This document shows, one piece after another, positions 5,567 to 10,124 of a DNA stretch of 10,124 nt. The stretch is from Candidatus Pacearchaeota archaeon CG10_big_fil_rev_8_21_14_0_10_32_14. Its GTDB lineage: Archaea; Nanobdellota; Nanobdellia; Pacearchaeales; GW2011-AR1. The notes beneath the pieces were generated by a model. The model did not search any database. It was not told where the DNA came from and saw nothing but the letters and a program-made list of their open reading frames with translations. The stretch covers positions 1 to 10,124 of the forward strand of contig PFCY01000042.1 in NCBI GenBank assembly GCA_002763085.1. The letters run 5' to 3'. A program made the translations under genes and the position numbers. Each line of letters opens with the position of its first letter. Position 1 is the first letter of the stretch.

Positions 5567-6859
5567 TTATTTTAACGCTTTATTTGCAATATCTCTTCTA
5601 TAGTGGAAACTTTCATTACCTAATCTTAAATAAGAAGCTCCTTCATACGCTTTTATTTGTGCATCTCTAATTCCTAAAGGAGAATATGAAGTTACTCCAA
5701 GAACTCTTCCACCAGAGTTTACTATTTGTCCATTTTCTTTTTTTGTTCCAGCATGAAAAACTTTTATCCCCTCTATAGAAGATGCGTCTTCTAAACCAGT
5801 TATTGGTCGGCCTTTTTGATAGCTTTCTGGATAACCTGGAGAAGCTAAGACAACACAGCAAGATGCACCTGGATTAAATTCCATTTTAACTTGATCCAAT
5901 TTTCCTTCTAAACTTAATGATAAGGATTCATACAAATCACTTTTTAACATCATCATCGCTGGTTGACACTCAGGATCGCCAAATCTAATGTTGAATTCAA
6001 TAACTTTCACACCATTTTTTGTCATCATCATTCCAGCATATAGAAATCCTTTGTATTCTCCTAGGTTTTTCATTCTTTGAATAATAGGAGTCATAATATA
6101 ATCTGCAACATATCTTACAACTTCTGCTGAAGCAACTGGAACTGGACCATATGCACCCATTCCTCCCGTATTAAGACCTTTATCTCCATCAAATTGGAGT
6201 TTATGATCTTGTAATGAAATTTCTAAAGGAGAAACTTTATTTCCGTCGGAGATTCCAAATGCAGAGAATTCTTGCCCGAAGAGTCTTTGCGCAATTAAAA
6301 CTTCAGGTCCGTATTTTTCTGAGTGTTTTTTTAATTCAATTAATGCTTCTTCTCTAGAATTGCATACTGTGACACCTTTACCTTCAGTAAGACCTCTAGC
6401 TTTAATCACTATGCCTCGCTTTGTTGTTCTTCTATTAATTGCTCTTATTGCTTCATCAGTTGAATAACATTTAACTCCATCTGCCTGAGGAATTCCAGTT
6501 TCCTGCATTAAGTCAAAAGAAAAAAATTTGTCTGATTCAAGTTGGGAAGCATTTTGTGTTGGTCCAAAAATTCTATCATATCCATTATAGTTAAAGTAAT
6601 CTACAATTCCATTTGTCAGAGGTGCTTCAGGACCAACAACCACCATATCTATACCTTCTGTTTCAACAAAGTTAAGCAATGTCGGAAAATTTTCTTTCTT
6701 TGTTCCGTCTAGTGATATGTTTCTTCCTTTATCTTCTTCTGTTCCACCATTTCCTGGAGAATAAATAATTTCTGAAACTTCGTCGCTCTGTGAGAGTTTC
6801 CAACCTAAAGCATGTTCTCTTCCGCCTGAACCAACAATAAGTATTTTTGCTTTTGACAT
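5567..6859 (-). CDS. purD: Phosphoribosylamine--glycine ligase (GAR synthetase)
   Basis: Second step of purine synthesis: ATP-dependent joining of glycine to 5-phosphoribosylamine, in the cytosol. The 430 residues match the usual single-domain bacterial/archaeal length. Visible motifs: VGSGGREHALGW (9-20) and SPGNGGT (34-40) in the N-terminal domain, VVGPEAPL (74-81), the ATP-grasp loop RGLTEGKGVTV (155-165), NTGGMGAYGPVP (230-241) and the metal/product site EFNIRFGDPECQP (288-300). One oddity is LIAQRLFGQEFS (188-199), where most family members have a Glu pair (VIEEFLxGEEAS); here those positions are Ala-Gln. The other catalytic residues look intact, so the enzyme is probably active. It starts at ATG 6857-6859 with a TATA box 21 nt upstream and stands as its own transcription unit after pyrF. 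Confidence 0.95.
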   Translation of the reverse strand: MSKAKILIVGSGGREHALGWKLSQSDEVSEIIYSPGNGGTEEDKGRNISLDGTKKENFPTLLNFVETEGIDMVVVGPEAPLTNGIVDYFNYNGYDRIFGPTQNASQLESDKFFSFDLMQETGIPQADGVKCYSTDEAIRAINRRTTKRGIVIKARGLTEGKGVTVCNSREEALIELKKHSEKYGPEVLIAQRLFGQEFSAFGISDGNKVSPLEISLQDHKLQFDGDKGLNTGGMGAYGPVPVASAEVVRYVADYIMTPIIQRMKNLGEYKGFLYAGMMMTKNGVKVIEFNIRFGDPECQPAMMMLKSDLYESLSLSLEGKLDQVKMEFNPGASCCVVLASPGYPESYQKGRPITGLEDASSIEGIKVFHAGTKKENGQIVNSGGRVLGVTSYSPLGIRDAQIKAYEGASYLRLGNESFHYRRDIANKALK

Positions 6860-6880
6860 TTTATGTCTAGAAATTTATTG

Positions 6881-6890
6881 TATATAAAAA
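6881..6890 (-). promoter_or_regulatory. TATA box for purD
   Basis: Minus-strand TTTTTATATA, with the TTTATATA core ending 21 nt before the purD ATG. It lies in the 61-bp gap after the full-length end of pyrF and implies a leaderless purD transcript. Confidence 0.7.
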
Positions 6891-6920
6891 TTTGTGTGAT
6901 AAACTAATCTTAGTTATTAT

Positions 6921-7064
6921 TTACAATCTTTTTGCCATGTCTTGTAAGATTTCGTAACCCGCTTTAATTCTTTCCTCAGAAGTTTTTGGGGAAGTTATTG
7001 CACGACCTACAACAAGAATACTTGCGCCGTCCTCGATAGCATTTCCGGGAGAGAAAACTCTTTT
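6921..7064 (-). pseudogene. pyrF: Stranded in-frame C-terminus of pyrF
   Basis: Directly after the TAA at 7065-7067, the same frame continues for 47 codons to a second TAA at 6921-6923. It reads KRVFSPGNAIEDGA, then ILVVGRAITSPK, then a helix ending AKRL. This is the standard OMP decarboxylase C-terminus, including the VGR arginine (Arg302 of the full frame) that holds the substrate phosphate. The tail shows no frameshift or other stop, so the loss is recent, the stop is read through, or the base is miscalled. Confidence 0.85.
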
Positions 7065-7907
7065 TTAGTCTGCGCCCGCAGAGGTACTAATTCCTTGAAT
7101 ACCTGGAGTAACGTAGAGAAAACCGCTCGGGATTTTATCTCTAACATATGAAAGATCTGCTGCTGAACAAACAATTCCATCTAGACCCGCCCTGTAAGAC
7201 ATTCTTGCTAAATTAAGTACAGAATCTGGAACTATATTTTCAAGACCTAATTTTCTAAGAAGGTTTTCAAATGGATGTCCGAATTTTGTATTATAAAATT
7301 TTTCTATACCAATTTTATTAGCTTGGTCTTTTTCTTTACTCAATTCTATTTGAGCATCAATAGCATCATGATATGGAAACGATAATAATTGGGTAATATT
7401 ATTTCTATTTTCTTCGGATATAGGGAGAGATTTTATTACCGGCAAAGAATTTTGGATATATCTTAAGTTATCAAGGCTTGTTAAAACGGTTACTCCGACG
7501 ATTCTTGGAACGATTGCACTAGAAATATTAATACTATTCGCCCCTTCGACGGCTGCCTTCATCATTTCGTAGCCGCCTGAAGCATGCACGTTGAACATGT
7601 AGACTTGCTGTTCTGCAGCTGCACGAGCCGCACCTTGAACGGTGTTAGGTATATCGTGAAATTTTAAATCTAAGAATACATCCACCCCATAATTTTGAAC
7701 AACTAGAAGAGATTCTGGACCGAAACGAGTGTACGTTTCTTTTCCTACTTTGAATAATCCGACGACTTGAGATAATTCTATGACTTGAGATTCTACACTT
7801 TTTTCTCCAGTAGGCGCATCTTTTCGTTGTAAGAAGTTAATTCCGTCTAAAGGCAGACAAACTTTAGATCTTGCTAATTTTTCTTTAGGCGTTAATTGTA
7901 ATTCCAT
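7065..7907 (-). CDS. pyrF: Orotidine 5'-phosphate decarboxylase, interrupted by in-frame TAA
   Basis: Last step of UMP synthesis. Active-site residues are present: LPLDG (19-23, Asp21), FKVGKET (52-58, Lys54) and the catalytic DLKFHDIPNTV (80-90; Asp80, Lys82, Asp85), followed by NVHASGG (106-112), GVTVLTSL (138-145), GLDGIVCSAADL (241-252) and VTPGIQG (266-272). The frame stops after SAGAD (276-280). In relatives the next residue is Gln in the pattern DQKRV, so one C-to-T change (CAA to TAA) explains the stop. As written the product lacks the phosphate-binding Arg and the last helix and should be inactive. Also unusual are roughly 60 extra residues between VTVLTSL and GLDG compared with the E. 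coli enzyme. The ATG (7905-7907) lies 1 nt past the pyrE stop, so the two form a coupled operon. Confidence 0.88.
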   Translation of the reverse strand: MELQLTPKEKLARSKVCLPLDGINFLQRKDAPTGEKSVESQVIELSQVVGLFKVGKETYTRFGPESLLVVQNYGVDVFLDLKFHDIPNTVQGAARAAAEQQVYMFNVHASGGYEMMKAAVEGANSINISSAIVPRIVGVTVLTSLDNLRYIQNSLPVIKSLPISEENRNNITQLLSFPYHDAIDAQIELSKEKDQANKIGIEKFYNTKFGHPFENLLRKLGLENIVPDSVLNLARMSYRAGLDGIVCSAADLSYVRDKIPSGFLYVTPGIQGISTSAGAD

Positions 7908-7908
7908 T

Positions 7909-8616
7909 TTATTTTTCTATTTTAGGAAAGCCGTGTTTTTCTCCCCATCCAAAAGGATTTTCTCTCCACTCTTTAAGTATTTTCACTTGATCTGGTGAGA
8001 TATAACCAGTTTCTTTCGCTACTTTTAGAAGCACATCGTACGTTAATAATGAACGAACTGAACATCTTGAGGTGAGAGATCTTCCGTCTTGGTCAAAAGG
8101 TTCACTACCTGCAAACATATCAAATGCTTTATCAAATCCATAGTTAAAAATTGATAAACAATAATTGCAATGACCTTTTGCGTTTCGAATTGCTTGAACT
8201 GCTTTAACTGAACTACCTCCCGTAGAAATTAAATCTTCAATTAATACAACATCTCTTCCATCCAGATTGGAATTTGCATCGATTCCTTCAATCTGATTTC
8301 TTAGTCCGTGTTCTTTAGGTTTGTCTCTGACGTAAACCATCGGAACCGACAACATGTCTGCGAGTGTTGTCGCGTGAGGAATTCCAGCGGTCGATGTTCC
8401 AGCAATTACTTCATAATCTATTCCATTTTCAATCATAATTTGGTAAAATTGTTTAGCAATCATCTTTCTATGATGAGGATATCCTAAAAACAATCTATCG
8501 TCGTTGTAAATTGGCATTCTATATCCTGAAGCCCATGTGAATGGATCGGAAGGTCGTATTATGATTGCATTTATATCTAATGCCGCTTTTGCGATCATTT
8601 CAGAATTATTCGTCAT
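7909..8616 (-). CDS. pyrE: Orotate phosphoribosyltransferase
   Basis: Converts orotate and PRPP to OMP, the substrate of the pyrF product encoded next. The type I phosphoribosyltransferase PRPP motif is VVLIEDLISTGGSS (residues 123-136 from the start chosen here), the mobile loop is RDKPKEHG (97-104), and the N-terminus carries the orotate-side FTWASGYRMPIY. Length is 235 residues, slightly above the usual 180-220, with an aromatic, charged tail (WRENPFGWGEKHGF). Two ATGs are two codons apart (8620-8622 and 8614-8616). The second is chosen because it sits 21 nt after the TATA octamer, the spacing seen at the other leaderless genes; the first would sit at 15 nt. An internal CNYC and other Cys residues have no obvious role. 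Confidence 0.93.
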   Translation of the reverse strand: MTNNSEMIAKAALDINAIIIRPSDPFTWASGYRMPIYNDDRLFLGYPHHRKMIAKQFYQIMIENGIDYEVIAGTSTAGIPHATTLADMLSVPMVYVRDKPKEHGLRNQIEGIDANSNLDGRDVVLIEDLISTGGSSVKAVQAIRNAKGHCNYCLSIFNYGFDKAFDMFAGSEPFDQDGRSLTSRCSVRSLLTYDVLLKVAKETGYISPDQVKILKEWRENPFGWGEKHGFPKIEK

Positions 8617-8635
8617 AAACATTAATAATAAAAAT

Positions 8636-8645
8636 TATTTATAAG
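8636..8645 (-). promoter_or_regulatory. TATA box for the pyrE-pyrF operon
   Basis: Minus-strand CTTATAAATA. The octamer CTTATAAA ends 15 nt before the first pyrE ATG and 21 nt before the second. No promoter is visible between pyrE and pyrF, so this one should drive both. Confidence 0.65.
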
Positions 8646-8674
8646 GATTGTTGTGGGGAGATATGCTGGTTATA

Positions 8675-9028
8675 TTAATTATTTGAAGTACATTTATTGT
8701 TTATGCATATCGGTTTGGGAGCAGGCATACAATCATCTATTATTCTTGTACATTTATTGGAATATTTATCAATTTTATTGATGAGGCTTTCTTCATCGAC
8801 ATTTTTGTTAATAAAATGGTAACAACCAAATTCTATATAACTTCCACCTAAACCTAAAACTTTACAATCAGAATCAACTTCACAATAATTTGCAGATTTA
8901 ATTTCTTTATCAATTGAAGAGTAGTCGACCAAACAAGATACAGGACTTACTTTGAATATAATATAAAGTAATATTCCTGCAATCATTATAATTAGTATCC
9001 ATAACCACCACTTTTTGTAGATTTGCAT
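8675..9028 (-). CDS. Cysteine-rich membrane-anchored extracellular protein, unknown function
   Basis: 117-residue protein with an N-terminal helix (about 7-25, WWLWILIIMIAGILLYIIF) preceded by lysines, so the rest should face outside. The outer part has eight cysteines (32, 49, 55, 69, 93, 100, 108, 113) in blocks such as YCEVDSDCKVL (48-58), FGCYHFINKNVD (67-78) and PICINNKC (106-113), likely forming disulfides. The CxxDxDC...GCYxxxNKN...CxNxKC pattern recalls small secreted Cys-rich domains that I have seen in archaeal and bacterial genomes without assigned function. I do not recognise a named family. ATG 9026-9028 has a TATA box 21 nt upstream. It is transcribed separately from pyrE, 52 bp downstream. 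Confidence 0.65.
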   Translation of the reverse strand: MQIYKKWWLWILIIMIAGILLYIIFKVSPVSCLVDYSSIDKEIKSANYCEVDSDCKVLGLGGSYIEFGCYHFINKNVDEESLINKIDKYSNKCTRIIDDCMPAPKPICINNKCTSNN

Positions 9029-9047
9029 ACAATGATTAATATTTATT

Positions 9048-9057
9048 ATATTATAAA
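9048..9057 (-). promoter_or_regulatory. TATA box for the cysteine-rich protein gene
   Basis: Minus-strand TTTATAATAT; the octamer TTTATAAT ends 21 nt before ATG 9026-9028. It begins within 2 bp of the stop of the upstream gene (TAA 9059-9061), showing how tightly packed the region is. Confidence 0.65.
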
Positions 9058-9058
9058 C

Positions 9059-9826
9059 TTAACTCCTAAACCTCTTCATACAATAATCAACTAGTTCTTC
9101 GTTTTCAATTTGACGACTTTGAGTGTCAGTGCGGATCATGAACATTTTTTTTCCTTCAAGGTTTAGAAAAATTGGGCTTGCGCTTCTTGAGACTGAAATA
9201 TTAAGAATTATTTTTTTATCAATTTCTTCGAACTCGAATTTTATGAAATCTATTAAATGATTATAAATTTTAGGAGGAAAGTAAGGGCGGATTATATCAT
9301 CAATTATCATTCTTTTGTAAGCATCGAGTCCTTCAGCCTTTCCTTGAAGTTTAAGTCTTTCTAAATCTGGTTCTATACCAATTATTTCATCTTCCTTATT
9401 TTGAGATCTATTTTCTTGAATTCCGATCAATAAATTCCCGCCTTGAGAATTTAGGAGAGCGCAAATTGATTTTGCGATAATTATTTTTGAGGCCTTATGG
9501 CGGAAAGTGTGGAGTTCGTAAGATTTACTTTCTTTAATTTGTATTTCAGTATAATTGATGCTCCATAAAATATCTTTTTTGAATTCTATGTTGTAAGTTT
9601 CGCCTTTTTTTATAATCGGAATCAATTTACTTTCTGGTAAATCTGATAATATTCTTTGAACACGACCGACTTGACGATTTGTCAACATTACCATTATTCC
9701 ATGACGATGAAACTCTGTTCTAGAAGCTAATTCTTCAACGTAACCAGTCACCAATTTTTTTGACTTGGTCAGAATCTCAACTTTCTGCCCCTTTTTTATA
9801 TTTTTAAGATAATTTTCCTCTTCCAT
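9059..9826 (-). CDS. YwbE (DUF2196) domain fused to a Schlafen AlbA_2-type domain
   Basis: 255-residue soluble protein with two parts. Residues about 8-62 match the small YwbE/DUF2196 family: KKGQKVEILTK, then TGYVEELASRTEFHRHGIMV and LTNRQVGRVQRIL; YwbE proteins normally stand alone at about 60-65 residues. Residues about 72-250 match AlbA_2 (divergent AAA_4/Schlafen-like, putative nucleic-acid-binding) domains: YNIEFKKDI (78-86, the usual LEFK start), IAKSICALLNSQGGNLLIGI (117-136), IIGIEPDLERL (148-158), DDIIRPYFPP (176-185) and the late SASPIFL and MFMIRT segment. The link suggests a nucleic-acid-binding regulator or an RNA-related factor; no catalytic site can be claimed. There is no downstream ATPase/helicase domain as in longer relatives. 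ATG 9824-9826 has a TATA box 21 nt upstream. Confidence 0.75.
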   Translation of the reverse strand: MEEENYLKNIKKGQKVEILTKSKKLVTGYVEELASRTEFHRHGIMVMLTNRQVGRVQRILSDLPESKLIPIIKKGETYNIEFKKDILWSINYTEIQIKESKSYELHTFRHKASKIIIAKSICALLNSQGGNLLIGIQENRSQNKEDEIIGIEPDLERLKLQGKAEGLDAYKRMIIDDIIRPYFPPKIYNHLIDFIKFEFEEIDKKIILNISVSRSASPIFLNLEGKKMFMIRTDTQSRQIENEELVDYCMKRFRS

Positions 9827-9847
9827 ATATTAAATTAGAAAAAAGAG

Positions 9848-9857
9848 GTATAAATAA
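9848..9857 (-). promoter_or_regulatory. TATA box for the YwbE-AlbA_2 gene
   Basis: Minus-strand TATTTATACC; the octamer ATTTATAC ends 21 nt before ATG 9824-9826, again implying a leaderless message. Confidence 0.6.
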
Positions 9858-9895
9858 TTTAAGTTTCTTTAAGAAGGGGTAAAAATAGAATTATT

Positions 9896-10108
9896 TTAGT
9901 TTTTAAAAATAATTTCATTGTCTTTATTAAAAATGGTGACTCCGTTGTAATCTTTATTGTTTTCTTTAGGAAAATCTTCTCTAAAATGACAGGCGCATGT
10001 CTCTTTTCTTGCAAGACTGCTTCGAACGATTGCTATAAAGAAAAAATGCAAACGCAAATAAATCAATATCAAAAAACAACTCACGGCGTCGGAGCTGTAA
10101 TGTTGCAC
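9896..10108 (-). pseudogene. Degenerate C-terminus of a SdhA/FrdA/NadB-type flavoprotein
   Basis: The 70-codon frame opens at GTG 10106-10108, directly after an in-frame TAA (10109-10111). Its second half, VRSSLARKETCACHFREDFP and then KENNKDYNGVTIFNKDNEIIFKN, resembles the C-terminal stretch of succinate dehydrogenase/fumarate reductase flavoproteins and L-aspartate oxidase (typically RSALARKESRGAHYREDFP). The conserved S/T-R-G-A-H signature is replaced by T-C-A-C-H, and the upstream 30 codons show no resemblance in any of the three frames. The FAD domains would lie to the right but the frame is already closed. This suggests a decayed gene or rearranged fragment. An intact short gene of other origin is possible, since the resemblance covers only about 20 residues strongly. 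Confidence 0.45.
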
Positions 10109-10124
10109 TTAGAATGGTGCACAA

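Noticed and set aside
7065..7067. UAA reassigned to glutamine throughout this genome
   Set aside because: TAA is the natural terminator of purD, pyrE, the HD gene, the Cys-rich gene and others here, at positions that match expected protein ends. Only pyrF has an internal one.
1..10124. CRISPR array, tRNA, rRNA, insertion sequence or defence system
   Set aside because: No spaced direct repeats, tRNA-like clover-leaf with a CCA-side acceptor stem, rRNA signature or transposase motif was seen by eye on either strand. The AlbA_2 protein alone is not enough to call a defence locus.

Overview
The window looks like a compact, AT-rich archaeal chromosome segment. The main evidence is promoter architecture. 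Six genes have a TATA-like octamer whose last base lies 19 to 21 nt before an ATG, with no Shine-Dalgarno sequence between, as expected for leaderless archaeal transcripts. Short gaps, small cysteine-rich and membrane proteins and a YwbE-type domain fit a reduced archaeal genome. A DPANN-type lineage such as Pacearchaeota or Woesearchaeota is my inference, not proven. No rRNA, tRNA, CRISPR array, transposase or integrase was seen.

Left part, plus strand (about 119-3735): a cell-surface polysaccharide cluster. It starts with a hyaluronan-synthase-like processive GT2 glycosyltransferase broken by a one-base frameshift near 971-976. A membrane-anchored DUF2334-type polysaccharide deacetylase is coupled to it by a TAATG stop/start overlap. 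Next come a secreted jelly-roll (LamG/lyase-like) protein under its own TATA box, a spacer with two hairpins, and a small two-helix membrane protein. A divergent partial gene lies at the left edge.

Centre (3794-5509): a cytosolic six-hairpin glycosidase of the GH100 / debranching-enzyme type on the plus strand converges on an HD-domain phosphohydrolase on the minus strand. Their 3' ends overlap by 42 bp.

Right part, minus strand (5567-9826): nucleotide biosynthesis genes purD and a pyrE-pyrF operon, then a small cysteine-rich membrane-anchored protein and a fusion of a YwbE (DUF2196) domain to a Schlafen AlbA_2-type domain. pyrF carries an in-frame TAA exactly where the family has a conserved Gln, and the missing C-terminus continues in frame for 47 codons.

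At the right edge is a short degenerate piece resembling the C-terminus of succinate dehydrogenase/fumarate reductase/L-aspartate oxidase flavoproteins. With the GT2 frameshift and the pyrF stop, this makes three damaged reading frames in 10 kb. That points to ongoing gene decay, recoding, or consensus errors in the assembly, and raw reads would distinguish these.
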